Position numbers and translations under genes: made by a program
Assembly: GCA_949987705.1 (NCBI GenBank)
Contig: OX465284.1
Location: 114,869,163 to 114,933,162, forward strand
Origin: Thereva unica
Taxonomy: Eukaryota > Arthropoda > Insecta > Diptera > Therevidae
Length of the DNA: 64,000 nucleotides
Direction of reading: 5' to 3'
Notes under the pieces: generated by a model
The model's database searches: none
The model's input: only the letters and a program-made list of their open reading frames with translations
Told to the model about the DNA's origin: nothing
Shown here: piece after piece, positions 22,170 through 33,524 of the stretch
Position numbering within the stretch: the first letter of the stretch is position 1
Layout: every line of letters begins with the position of its first letter

Positions 22170-24047
22170 TTATGAAAACATGTAATTATTATAAAATGGG
22201 ATCTTCCACCATCCACCCAAACACCAACTTATCTGGCGAAATCCATCCGACAAAGACTCGGCGATGTTTGACTACGTTTCGATCAACATAAGATTCCGAT
22301 CGACGTTCATAGACGTACGTGCAATGTGTGAGCCCTATTGCAGATCGGACCATTATCTTGTTCGAGCTCATGCGATTACAAAGAGCGAAGAAAACGGCGC
22401 CACCCCAGCCAAAAGAATTGGACGTGCCTACGAGACCCAACCATCGGGCGAGAGTTTTAAATGGCATTATCCAAAAAATTCGCAGCGCTTGCAATACCGG
22501 ACGATATCGATGTCGATGAAAGACAATTATCGGAGCCCATTGTGGGGTGTGCAATGGAGCTGTGTCTTCCTATCCGTAAACGGACGCAGCCATGGATCTC
22601 GGACTCTGGACCTCGTCTATAAGCGGAAAGGAAAGAAACACGTCAATTTCGAGCAGGGTACTGAAATAACGTTGCGGCCTACATGAAAGAAAGGGTGTTG
22701 AGGCACGAGTATCAGACGCTGTACCGACAAGTCGGCGGTTAAGCGCAAAACAACATCAACAAACGACAACATCAAAAAATCGGATGGAATTTTCGTGACC
22801 TTTCCCCATGGATGCCTGCAGCAGTGGTGAAAATTCTTTCACCAGCTGTACAACCACGATTCACCACAAGCTCCAGCATTCGAACGACGAATCAGTTTCC
22901 TGATAACGAACGGACAATTATCAGGGTGAAGATGGCAATAAAATCGCTGGAAAATGGAAATACGCCGGAAATAGACCAAGTAACCGCGGAGATGATCAAA
23001 GCCGGAGGTGATGTCTTATCACAACATCTCCACGTCCTCATAGCACACATATTGTATTGGAATCGTGTCCCGTCGGCGTGGAAGAAAGCAATCGTTGTGA
23101 CAATGTGGAAGAAAGGTGGCAGTCGGGAATGCAATAATGATCGCAGTGTCAGCCTCCTTTCGATCGTTGGCAAAGTTTTTACGAAAATTATACAATTCAG
23201 GCTGCAGAAACATCGAGAGCAAACCAGTCGGAAAGCACAAGCGGGATTTAGACCACATCGAGGATGCATTGATCAAATATTTGTTCTCCGTCAGATAATG
23301 GAAGAAAGAATTCGTTGTGGCTAATGAACTGTTGTCGTTTTCATCGATTTCAAATCTGCGTTCGATTGCATCGATTGGAACAGCTAATGGAGAGCGTTGG
23401 AAAACGAATACGTGCCATTGAAAATCATCCAGCTTCTTAAAGCAACCAGCAGCATTCGTATTCGAAGCGACTTCTCCGAGGAATTCGCGATTCAAACGGA
23501 TTTCCGACAAGAAGGCGTCGCTCTGCCACTTCTCTTCAACGTTGTGATCGAATTGATTATGCGTGAAGCATTCGATACACGACGCGGAGTTCGATAAGAC
23601 GACAACAACTTCCTAACCGTCTTAATGTTCGCCGACGACGTCTTCGCCGACGCGGATGCCAAAGAAACGGTAATCTTATAGGACATTTCCTGCATCGCCC
23701 AGTCATACGGGTTAAAAATCAATGCGGAAAAGACCAAAGTAGTCACAACGGACAAATTGAAAGCCAGTGTTCACTTCGATGGAATCTAAAACGAACAGGT
23801 TGCGATGTACAAATATGTGGAATCATTGGTTTCAAACAGTAACTTTCACCTCGCCCAAATACGAAAGAACGTCTTAACCGAACGTTGCTCCTTCCAATTC
23901 TTCTTTATGGATCGGAAACGTGGACACTACTCAAGCCGGACGTCAACAAGGTCGAGGTCTTTCAAATGCGATGGTGTAGGCAGATTTGCGGTGTCTCACT
24001 GCACGATTTCGAAACGAGATTGTTAGACAAAAATTCGATCAACATAC
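22170..24047 (+). pseudogene. RTE-like non-LTR element, decayed copy, 5' part
   Basis: Homologous to the intact copy at 42361-44768. In order: endonuclease end (MFDYVSINIRFRSTF, then CRSDHYLVR, where the intact copy has GSDHYLVR); reverse transcriptase (AIKSLENGNTPEIDQVTAEM, then VSLLSIVGKVFTKIIQFRLQ, then QAGFRPHRGCIDQIF); FADD core at about 23627; and a C-terminal domain. Frameshifts and stops break it into several open pieces (22264-22686, 22812-23324, 23397-23597, 23805-24026). It is cut at 24047 by a hAT-like insertion and resumes at 25235. The upstream endonuclease is missing, so it was 5'-truncated. Confidence 0.85.
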
Positions 24048-25226
24048 CAAGGACGTAGCCAGGATTTTGCTTCGGGAGGGGTTTTTGTAGGTTAGGTTGA
24101 AATGGCACGCTATTGGGCCCATTGTGATGCCATTAGCCATTCTAGTGTTGGAACAAAGTGCAGGCCATTTCAAGCCATTTGGAGCTTTTGATAAAGCGAC
24201 AGAGTTCAGGGACCCCAGTATTTTGCAGCTCGCTCAATGCATCAAGGAAGGGTGAGCCAAGGAAGGTCCCTCTTTCCTTGCGAGGGCGGGACATGTACAG
24301 AGAAGATGGGAGACCGTTTCTTCCTCTTCTTCATTACCACAACATCAGCATAAGTCGTTATGGGGAAGTCTTAATCTTTCGGCGTGCCGGCCAAAGGGGC
24401 AGTGACCGATCAGAGCATTTACTACATGGGTTATCTCCTTTATGTTTAACAAAACTAGAAATTTTGAACGCTTTGCGTCCAAAGTTGGCCAGATTGCATG
24501 AAGAGTGCGGAACACCGTTGCTGTGGTTCATCTCAACTCATCTCGAGCTAAGCTGATTTTCCTCCAAGCTAGTTTGTAGGTCATTCCTATCCGGGTTAAG
24601 TGGGGTGTCCTTTCCACTTCGGTTCCCTGTCTAGCACGCTCATCTGCCCTACGGTTCCCCTAATCCTATTATGTCTAGGAATCCAACAAAGTTTTATATG
24701 AAACTGAATGGCAATCTCACACAGAGACCCGCGGCAGTTCAGAACAGTCGTGGATGTTGTGACGGCAGAATGGGTTTTTGTAAGAATCATAATAATGATC
24801 TGTGTAAATGAGACCTCCCCTTCCCCCTATACTTTTTTACTTTTTTTATACATAGTCATCTAGATATTTTTTCCTTTCTTCGGAAATGCAAATTACACAC
24901 CAATAAACATTGCGCACATATGAATAAGACATTCGCTTATGTATTTTCAAATTTCCGCTTCGAAATGTACCAAGAATGCTATTGCGCATGGAAAATAGCC
25001 TTTTGAGAAACCTCATCTCGTTTGGTTCGCGCTATACATAGCTGTCGCCAAACGTATTTCTAAGAAGAAAAAATGCGATTTGAATGGTGTTCTGCCTATC
25101 TCAAATTTAGTATACAATTGAAGAAAAACTATTTATTATTATTTAATTTTTCATGCTATCTGCGATGTCTTTTTTCATTCGGGGGGGGTTTGAACCCCCA
25201 AAACCCCTCCCCTGGCTACGTCCTTG
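24048..25226. mobile_element. hAT-like DNA transposon inserted in the RTE-like element
   Basis: Starts CAAGGACGTAGCCAGG and ends with the exact reverse complement. It is flanked by a perfect 8-bp duplication, CAACATAC, at 24040-24047 and 25227-25234. An 8-bp target duplication with C(A)-rich TIRs fits hAT (P-type elements also make 8 bp). Removing the element and one duplicate restores the reading frame of the host retroelement across the gap, independent proof of the boundaries. G/C-rich subterminal runs lie at both ends. No transposase is visible; the interior is partly a retroelement fragment. Confidence 0.9.
24088..24800 (-). pseudogene. R1/LOA-like RNase H fragment carried inside the hAT-like element
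   Basis: Minus-strand frame at 24596-24790 reads TTVLNCRGSLCEIAIQF, then WIPRHNRIRGTVGQMSVL, then REPKWKGHPT. This fits the end of an RNase H domain (W-PGH--I-GNE-AD-LA) of an R1/LOA-type element. Decayed C-terminal sequence continues toward 24100. The plus-strand start is GTAGGTTAGGTTGAAATGGC; an AGGTTAGGTTG-like motif is, to my memory, common at the 3' ends of such elements in flies. The fragment therefore looks like a 3' piece inserted or captured in the left end of the hAT-like element. Confidence 0.6.
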
Positions 25227-25234
25227 CAACATAC

Positions 25235-25537
25235 ACTGATCAAAGAAGAAAAACAAAAACGTCGACTACGGTGGTGTGGATTGTTTGCCGAATAGATGAA
25301 TCGTTTGCCATGTAAACTTCTCTGGCAAGACCATCCGGTAGGCTGGAGAATTGGCGATCGGCATCGAAGAAAACTTGGCTAAAGAAAATCGAGGGCGACT
25401 TGAAGAATCAACGACTATCAAGTATCGAGGCTCGAGACGTCACCAGAAATCGTCAAGAATAGAAACGAATCTTGAATGGAGTTCGAGATCTCGCTTGGAC
25501 CACCAGCTAATGGATGAAAGAAGAAGAAGAAGATTAT
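25235..25537 (+). pseudogene. RTE-like element, decayed copy, 3' part
   Basis: Continues the element interrupted at 24047: the first codons encode a segment homologous to IEEEIQKRRLRW of the intact copy, then LPCKLLW (LPRKLLW in the intact copy). It ends in (GAA)n at about 25520-25537, the same tail type as at 42340-42355. Stops and frameshifts are present. Confidence 0.8.
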
Positions 25538-28107
25538 AAAAATTTATTAAATTCATAATAATGCAAGTAATGAAAGTCATTAAACAGGCACCTAACACCA
25601 TTAATGAAACCGGTTTATTTTCCCACACGAAAGTGCCACAGTACCTGCTGACATTACCCGATTATTTCTCAAAAAGCAATCCCTGCACTAATAAAAAAAT
25701 TGAACTTCTCCATGAAATAAATACTTTGTTTGGCCACTTTTCCTTTCGCATCTACTATCTTAATCGAATCGTCCTTCCCAAGTTTGCATTGCTCACTTTA
25801 TGAGATTCTTTATGGTATCGGAGCAGAACCCAAAATGGGCATGTGAGGGTCATGGATCTTGTCAAAAGGATCAGGGAGATTTTACGATGCCTATGGAAAG
25901 GATTATGATCTGATCTCTAATCTTTCGGTTGAGTTTTGCGCCAACTTATCCTGTCTTAATCTACCTTTGAAAATTTTTTCTGTTGAAGACTTAGAACCGA
26001 TCACATTTCTGCAGATCTAAGTTCTGTGGTCACTTTCAACGACCATGAATTTCATGAAAATCATTTACAGTCATTAAAATATTAATAAAATTAAACATTA
26101 CTCCAAACAATCAATAAAAATGACAAATGACACTCAAATCCATCAAAATCATCCTCTTCAATACATCTCTCAAAAAATATGAATTTGTTTCTAGATGACT
26201 GCATCAATGCCATCAATTTCGTCGACATCTTCAAAGGACTCCTCGAAACGTGACTACTTTGAAAATTGTTTAATAAATTACAGAAACACACACAAAATGA
26301 ACTGACGAACGACATCCTTAAAAGACGCTCAATACCAAATCATACTGACGAAAAATTCTTTTTTTTTTCGGTTCAACGTTGGCAGATATCAATCAAGGAA
26401 AAGACAGGGAAAAAATTATGGAAGTATATGTACAAGGAGTTGAATGAAGTCTGGAGAATATTCCGAAAAAGGACCTCTCATCTACAGAAGCAATAATTTC
26501 AGAGAGTTTTTCGGTATAATTTAGTGAAAACCCGTCACCGGAAATATATGCGCTGCTACGAAACCGTCATGACATGTTTTAATGCGGAGAGTTTTTCACT
26601 ATGGAAAATTGGAACGTTTGCCGTGTGTACCTTCATCTCTCATGATATGCCGACGGGTTCTAATCGCATCAGGGCAGATGAGATACTGAAGATGACAGGT
26701 AATTTCGCATACAGAGAAAATTTTGTGTCTGGCCTGATGTGAAACGTTAATCACCTACGTGAATGGAGTTTGGATCAAGAAAAAACAGCAACAAAAGCAA
26801 CAATGCTTCGGCAATGGTTGGTTGTGAAATGGAATTTAATTTTGATCCTTAATATTAACAAAAAAATTAATTCACACCTTTAAAAAGTCAACTGCGACGA
26901 CATTGAAATGCCTTCAGATCCCATAAAGCAACCCTTAAAACAGTGGGACCAGCCCAATCTATACGAGTATACCCTCGAACCGGCAAACCTATTTAGATTG
27001 TCATATCGCCGAGTATGTTCGTGTATGTTTTAATGTAATGAGCTTCGAAAATTTTCATATAAAACTAGGAAAGCATCCCTCTATGCGATGAAAACCCCTT
27101 GAAGGAACGTCTAGGGATATCCTCTATCCTCTCTCCTACTCGATGTATGCGTACATTACAAAATTGGCTGGGAAAAGGATCCAGCTCTGGAAGTCCCTTA
27201 GAACTAGCTGCAAATGAGCAACAATAACCCAAAGGAAATTAAAGAGCACAACATCCGAATATGCTTTTATGTGCCAGGAATGTATGCTGGGACCTAATTT
27301 GGACGTGTAGACACTGTCAACACTTGTACTGGCAACTCTTCAAAAGCATACTATATGCTGCCGAAAGGAAATTAAAATATTTCTTTTGTCTGGGGTAAAA
27401 TTTTAGCCTTTTTGTGTTGCCCGGCTACTAAGATTTTCGCCATGCCAACCATCGGGTAGGAGTAATCACGTGTAAATGAATAGTGGTGGGATATATAAAT
27501 GTTTAATGGGAGAATTTATGGATGGGCAGGAGGGTAGTTTAGTTGATGGCGCCGGTCTAAGCTGGGAGAGGAGGATTTCGTATATTAATGGGATAAAAAT
27601 CCGGCAGCTGGTCAACTTTTAAATTTGGCATCTTAACCCGCTGGTTCTAAAAAATGGTCACCTTTTTTCTAGTATTTTTTCACAAAGATCCAATAGCTAC
27701 TAGTAGTGTCAACTAAGCCTTAATAGTTTAGTATTGATTCTTGCTGAGCAGTAAAGAAAAAACGGTGCCGAAGATGCAGGTAGGTATGCATAGACCAAAA
27801 TCAACAACCAAGCACCGAGGACGGTAACACAATTGGCGTTAAAAAGCTTTTAGACTTGAAGTGACTTTAGATTGAGCTTGTCATTCCCAAAGGCTAGCAA
27901 AGGAAGATAACTATTCTGCCCGGTTTCGACCAGAATTACATTGACTTTATCGAAAGCATTGTAATCAAGATTTCATAAACTATAGTGATCTGCTTCGGTG
28001 TTTTAGAGCATGCAATCGGAATGGGTTGGACGACATACCTTAAGCCAAATTTGTTACTATTTACCGTGACTGCAGCTACTTTGGACTAGTGGAATTGCGA
28101 TCACCGC
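25538..28107. other. No supported gene
   Basis: AT-rich with scattered short frames (25561-25803, 26266-26496, 26524-26742), none with a recognisable domain. No terminal repeats or target duplications seen. Confidence 0.45.
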
Positions 28108-28451
28108 TAGGGATGAGCAAGACAGATCTTACAGTCTTGCCTGATCTTGCACATTTAGCCAGAGCAAAGCAAGACCAAGACAAGACAGGGTAAGACAAGA
28201 CTGCAAGATCAATATAGCAAGACTATACTCACTCACTAAGTGCCAGAAACAGCGATAAACAAAAAGTCTTGTAGTCTTGTCTTGATCTTGCTGAATGTGC
28301 AAGACAAGACTTTTTGCTCATCACTGAAAGACGTTTGGCACTTAGTGATGAGTAGAAAGTCTTGCTATCTTGATCTTGCAGTCTTGTCTTATCCTTGTCC
28401 TGTTTTGTCTTGGTCTCGCCAAATGTGCAAAACCAGTCTTACTCATCACTA
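28108..28451. mobile_element. Inverted-repeat element built of GTCTTG/CAAGAC words
   Basis: Outer ends TAGGGATGAGCAAGAC and its near-complement (GTCTTACTCATCACTA) face each other. Inside, the arms repeat AAGACAAGAC and GATCTTGCA words and their complements, with GTGCCA...TGGCAC nearer the centre. The whole 344 bp can fold on itself. TAG-GATG ends are typical of some hAT-derived MITEs, but the flanking 8-mers do not match well, so class and exact ends are unsure. The frame at 28240-28452 is an artefact of the repeats. Confidence 0.7.
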
Positions 28452-29114
28452 ATCCTCAGGTGACCACTGAAATCGGTCCTGAAATGGATGAGCTAATATG
28501 ATCGGGCCTAAAAAGTCAAGATCACCAAGCTATCGTGCCAAAAGCTCCATGCCAGTGGGTAGTTTTTGCACTATCGTTTAACAATCTTCTCTGGGCAGCA
28601 GATGTACCCAGTTGTATAGTGCCTTACCAAGAAATGGAGGTTCTGCCAGGGTGGACCTTCCTTACTACTGTATTCATGGCAATAACCAATTAAGCTGAAG
28701 AGGGGCCTCTGCTGGAAACAGCCACCGAGGTGTACCTAAAACTGGAGAGCATCCTGGACCAGTTTAAAGCTGTGTGGGATGGTGGGAGTAATTGGGTTTT
28801 TCTTCTTAGGTAGGGCAACCATGTAGCAGGCGAGTAGAGTAGCGGGCTTCGTTGAAGTCACAGTTCTAGCAAAGACGATAGGTCTGTAATCCTTTAGTCT
28901 CACTATTCAGGCTCTACTGAGCACCTTGACGAACGCTTTTTAAGGACGACGCAAGGCCAAAGGGGTTATTTCGCGGTTTGTGACGATTTGGACTCAAACG
29001 CCACGCAGAAGAGTTGGTGATTTCAGTCAGTAGGATTTTGACACTACCATCTGGAAGCTCCAGCGATGTCTCTTGTCTCAGGCATGGGCAATTATCTTGG
29101 CGACCATAAAGGGT
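28452..29114. other. No supported gene
   Basis: I could not place this stretch; an open reading around 28600-28800 (EMEVLPGWTFLTTVFMAIT) has no family I recognise. Confidence 0.4.
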
Positions 29115-29260
29115 GCCATTGGCATATTCTGTAAACCGGCTTTAGTTTGATTGCGTAGGTCAAGCAGCATTGGAGGTAGTTAGTACTTAGTTGGGGGACC
29201 ACTTGGTAAAACTCAGTAAATTCGCGTTTGGAATGGTCTATGCCGATGCGGGTAAATTCT
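29115..29260 (+). repeat. 5S-rRNA-derived SINE, copy 2
   Basis: Plus strand, in 5S order: AAACCGGCTTTAG (5S CATCGGTTCTCG), TAGGTCAAGCAGCATTGG, GTTAGTACTTAGTTGGGGGA (5S GTTAGTACTTAGATGGGGGA), CCACTTGGTAAAAC (5S CCGCTTGGGAACACC). Box C is almost intact. After the 5S part the copy continues with GCGTTTGGAATGG, which has counterparts after copies 1 and 3, so the unit includes non-5S sequence. A minus-strand open frame of 145 codons (29092-29529) overlaps it and is therefore probably not a gene. Confidence 0.75.
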
Positions 29261-31034
29261 TGATATTTATGTCTGTAGCCGAAGCGTGAATACCATTGCG
29301 GTAGCGCATTTGTTTGCAGAATACTAGTTACATGGAGAAATTTTCGCTCGAATAGTTCTAGATCTTCAAGTAAAATGGAGTAACTATTCTGACTGGCAAA
29401 CACCGGCAATTTTCTTTTACGAATATTTTCCAAAAAAAAAAAAAAATAATTAAGCATACGAAAACAAAACAGTCTCATTGCCGACAAAGTGAGCGCAAAA
29501 CAACAGCACCTCAAAAAACCAGCATCCAAAATGGAGAATAGAAAAAAAAAGTGAAACGTAAATCACATTAAGGATTCCATTTTTCAATTATGTGCGGAAA
29601 TCAACAAACATTCAGCAGCAGCTTTTCCTGACATCATGCAAATTTCTCAGGAACATTAGCATCCTTGGTCCCCCGCCCGCCCCCTGCTGGGAGTCCTCGG
29701 CAACCACTACCTTGTCTTGTTTTTACCAACTTCCAACTGACTTTCTACTCGCAAGTGGTTTATCGTCACGGCGAAATACACAAAAACACTTTACACCAGG
29801 ATATTGTCGTAGAAGGGTGCAGGATTCCAAATTAATCCGCATTTGCGGTAAATGGCGGTCCTTCTGCGACAGTATGTGGCGGAGGTAGCTCACTCCTTTG
29901 TGCCATGGGGGGTTCTACCAGGGGCTGGAAGGAGGCACTTCTTCATGCAGATGAAATCTTCAATTATTTTAATTACGTTTCTGTCTACTATTGATTTTGA
30001 AGAATGGCACAGGGCCGTGTTCACAGCTCATTGTAGATGCTGTGGTGGAGTCTTGTGTATTATTCAAAAATACCAGCAAAAGTGGGTGGCTAAGTGAGCT
30101 GCCATCCATTCCCACATGTCCCTAAATCACTCAGAATTCACTTTCATAAATTTCTCGTAAGGAAAAGAAATCTGACAATGAACAGTAAAATGGGCTCAAT
30201 GGACTATGTCCAACTTTGGGGAGTTATTTTTTCCGCTCTGGATTGAATTTTATGCAAATTCCGTAGTTATAACACATATTCAGCCTCTGCGGCCTCAATA
30301 AATCTATGGCAGCCACCGCCGCCCCCAGCCTGGGGATCTATTCTATTTCGTGAATATATGCAAATTCAATTTCTTATGGCTCCAAGAAATATTTGAACTC
30401 ATATCGGTCTAGTGTATGGCCACAAAACTCAAATAAATTCGCCATAAATTCTCAATAAGAATCAATCACGTCGATTCAAAGGAGCCATCTATATTCATGC
30501 TGCCAACGCCAGTCGGTCTCCCACGACCACTCATCTATGGGTGTATGGCATCCGTTTCGTTCTCTGGGTTTCGGCCGCAGGGCAAAAAGGACGAAAACCT
30601 TCTTTTCTCATTCGGGACCTTTTTGGTATTCACTTCTTGCATGGCTGGCGTCTTGTTTACTTTACGACAAGTGTATCGGGAAATATTTGGCCAATTGATA
30701 AGATATGGGTGTGAGTTGGGATTTTTTTCGATATGAATTTTTTTAGGTTATGTGTGTTTTAGCAAAATAAAGATATTTTTTTTATCCAAATATGTTACAA
30801 AACTTAGGCTTGTGCTTATGGTAATTGCGTCCTAAGGGCAAAGTTCACAAACAGAAGGCTGTTGTCCTAATTTTGATACAATTTGACATTAAAAAATATT
30901 CTTTTATCATTGCACCAATTAAGGGTAGAGCGAATAAATCTGAAAAGGGTCCTTTCAACGCCAGCTAAAATGTTAAACCATTCCTTATCATACTCTCTAC
31001 GAAATAGCAAGGCGCCATCTCTGGTTGTTCGATC
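29261..31034. other. No supported gene; unique-looking DNA
   Basis: A 14-base A run lies at 29433-29446. The 29.6-30.8 kb stretch is unlike any repeat here and more balanced in composition, with frames 29592-29888 and 29852-30097 lacking domains. It could be non-repetitive intron or regulatory DNA. Confidence 0.4.
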
Positions 31035-31948
31035 CAGAGGCGGCGCTTTCATAGGTGCAAATGGTGCACTTGCACCGGGCGCAATTTCAAAAATTTAAAT
31101 TTAAATCGTAAAAAAAATTTAAAAGGTGCTCTCCTGGCTTCATTATCATATATTAAAGGAACTGCATAGAATGCCTACGCCTTTTTCAGTTGTCTTCTGC
31201 AAGGTGTGGACAATCCAATTCCATTTCATTCGCCTCATTTTGTCGTCTATTCTTTCTTGGCACGGTGCCATAATTCTTGATTTGTAATTCGTACTAGTCG
31301 TACTATTATACACTCCCATATTCGGCGAGAAACACCAGGATCGCCTCTGTTCTGAAGTTGTGGAAAGCACTTTCTAAGTCCAGGAAGGTTGTTAAGTGGA
31401 CTGTTTTTTTTCCATGAAAGATTCTACAGTAGAAACTAATACATGCAGTGTAGTGACCACCTACTATCCTTAGAAGCATGAAAGATTGGAAAACGATATA
31501 AAGACTTCTATTATGGAGATTCGAGTGTATTGTACTACAGATTTTCGGAGACCAGGATTGTGCTGGAAATAGTTAGAGAAATACAGCCAACACCGAAAAA
31601 CATCCTGGAGCATTAAACAGCATTAGTTAGAGAGTTTTGTTAAGTCAAAGCGCAAGCAAACTCAGCACAAAAGCAAGATCACGAAGCAAATCCTGATTGG
31701 ACAAGGCAGCTGTGGCGCTCTCGTAGGTGTAATTGGTGTATTTGCACCGGGTGCAATTGGACGGCTCGCAATTTCAGAAAAAAAGTGAAAAGAAGTTCCC
31801 GTGCCTTTATTTTCATATATTCAAGGAACTCTACAAAATGTTTGTGTCTTTTTCCATTGTCCTTCACTGCGATCAAAAAATGAACAGGAATGATGGGGCG
31901 CAATATGGCATACTGCACCAGGCGCAAAAAAGCCAAACGCCGGCCTTG
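31035..31948. mobile_element. hAT-like element, GCGCAATT family, copy 1
   Basis: Flanked by a perfect 8-bp duplication, GTTCGATC, at 31027-31034 and 31949-31956. The left end reads CAGAGGCGGCGCTTTC; the right end on the complement reads CAAGGCCGGCGTTTGG. Both match the element at 54683-55661 in the opposite orientation, including subterminal words such as GGTGCACTTGC and GGGCGCAATTTC. A second copy of the left end lies inside at about 31702, so an internal duplication or a nested non-autonomous copy (about 31702-31948) is present. No transposase was seen. Confidence 0.85.
31160..31300 (-). pseudogene. Reverse transcriptase C-terminal fragment inside the hAT-like element
   Basis: Minus-strand reading gives QERIDDKMRRMKWNWIVHTL. 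The segment after the RT core of several APE-type elements reads I---I-KRKW-WIGHTLRK. Only this short stretch is recognisable, so the assignment is tentative. Confidence 0.4.
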
Positions 31949-31956
31949 GTTCGATC

Positions 31957-32744
31957 CATCCCTATTCCAGCGCAGACCAAGACTTCATCATCACCAATAG
32001 CTAGATAGCCTGTTATTGGTCTTGGCTTCCTACAAGTTCCTCATCCAAAACTGTTAGTTCCTGGCTTGCAGTCTCCAATTTCTCATACCTGGGTTTCATA
32101 GATCTTCTTCTACGATATCTGTATGTCTTTTTTGTGTGTCTCGTGTCTCTGTGTCCACCTGAGTAGTTTAGCAAAGCCGGTACGAGAACCGTGATGTCAT
32201 CGGTTGTGGGGCCGGTGCGAGCTTTATTCGGGACAAGAACCTGTATGGTGAGCTTTTTTGGCAGAGAAGATCAGATAGACTAGACTGACCGGAGACGACA
32301 GGCCAGACTCTCGTCTTACCAGAGCTTTGGACGCCTTTATGATCCTGGGCCCAAACAATGACGGCTTGATTGAGAATGCCCAGCACTTATTTGGAATCAT
32401 TTTGGTTGAGTTGAGCTGAAATACTTTTAGTTTCTGTTCTTTTAAGGTAAAAAAAGATGTTCTGCTCGAAATTTGAATGAATCCATTGAATGACTAGCCC
32501 AATTGTTCACTCAGTGTCTTCCGCTACCAAACTTTACATAATTGGTCGACGAGCTTGAACTCAATTCACAAAACCGCCCTCATTATCGCAAAATCCACAA
32601 CGGATATCATTAAATCGCTCAAATAAATTCAGGTAAAATAACTCATTTAAGAATTTATCTCATTACGGATCAAGTAATTTGCACGACAGGCTGAGCATAT
32701 TCAAAAGGGCATATCATCCCTGGAGCTGGATTTTTTCCCTACAG
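31957..32744. other. No supported gene; unique-looking DNA
   Basis: No repeats shared with the rest of the window. From about 32500 the composition resembles ordinary non-repetitive intron DNA and leads into the splice-site pair described next. Confidence 0.4.
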
Positions 32745-32761
32745 ATGATTCTCTCCTTCCG
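32745..32761 (+). other. Candidate 17-nt microexon
   Basis: A strong acceptor (GGATTTTTTCCCTACAG, ending 32744) and a consensus donor (GTGAGTAT, starting 32762) lie only 17 bases apart, enclosing ATGATTCTCTCCTTCCG. Each site is good alone; the pairing at microexon distance in non-repetitive sequence is what makes it noteworthy. 17 nt is not a multiple of three, so including it would shift frame unless the flanking exon phases fit. Chance is quite possible. Confidence 0.25.
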
Positions 32762-33437
32762 GTGAGTATTATAAATTTTGCTGCTATTTTTTTTTGTTCG
32801 AGGGATGTTCGTATGCGGCCTCACCTCGCCCCGTGTGTGTGTTTGTGTGAGCGAGTGTTTTTCCCCAAATCCGCCACAATTTCACGCATACGTGACAAAA
32901 TTCAATTTGATGCCAGCCCCAATTTATGATGAGCCACGGGAAGGGCTTATTTTAGGTAGCGGAAATTTTATTAAATCTGTCAGGTTGCTGCCGGTTTGGT
33001 GAATTTGAAAAGTATTTGGGAAAAAGCGAATTGATATTCAAATGAGATCAGTGGCACTTAGCGGGGAATGTATGGATGTGGGATGTGGACTGTGAATATG
33101 CGCGGAAGGGGTGTCACGGGGGCTCTGCATATATGCGTTTGAAAGTATTTGCGATGGATGTGAAAATGCTTGTTTAATTATTATAAAAGATTTATGGTTT
33201 GTGGATGAGGTGAAATGTTAATCTTTATTTTTCGTCGTTAATGTCGTTAATTGTGGTGTTTGTGACCATTTCGTAGTGCAGCTGTGTTGATTCGAGCCTG
33301 ATTCGCCGATACAGAGCTGCTTTGCATTGTACTGGGCTCTCGGAGCACCCCACAAACAAGATAGTGATCAGTGACGAAGCTCGAATGGTAATAAGGCCCG
33401 AAAGGTGGCGTTGGTCTATCAACACATGCTATATTTC
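32762..33437. other. No supported gene
   Basis: A degenerate GT-rich tract lies at about 32834-32858. The frames at 32778-33002 and 33225-33425 have no domain. Confidence 0.4.
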
Positions 33438-33524
33438 AAGGGTGGCCAACCTTTTTGGAAGTAAGGGCGCAATTAAAAATGATTGACACGGCACTGCACG
33501 AAGTAGCGCCTACAGTAGAGTAAC
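33438..33524 (+). repeat. Solo hAT-type terminus
   Basis: CAAGGGTGGCCAACCTTTTTG resembles the common hAT terminus CAGGGGTGGCCAACCTTTTT, followed by GGGCGCAATT. I could not find a matching opposite end, so this looks like a fragment. Confidence 0.4.

Noticed and set aside
29092..29529. Minus-strand open frame of 145 codons
   Set aside because: It runs antisense through a 5S-derived SINE and a poly-A/T run; no protein family is recognisable.
31020..31040. GTTCGATCC as a tRNA B box
   Set aside because: It is the target-site duplication of the hAT-like element. The pre-insertion site may have been tRNA-like, but I cannot show an A box.
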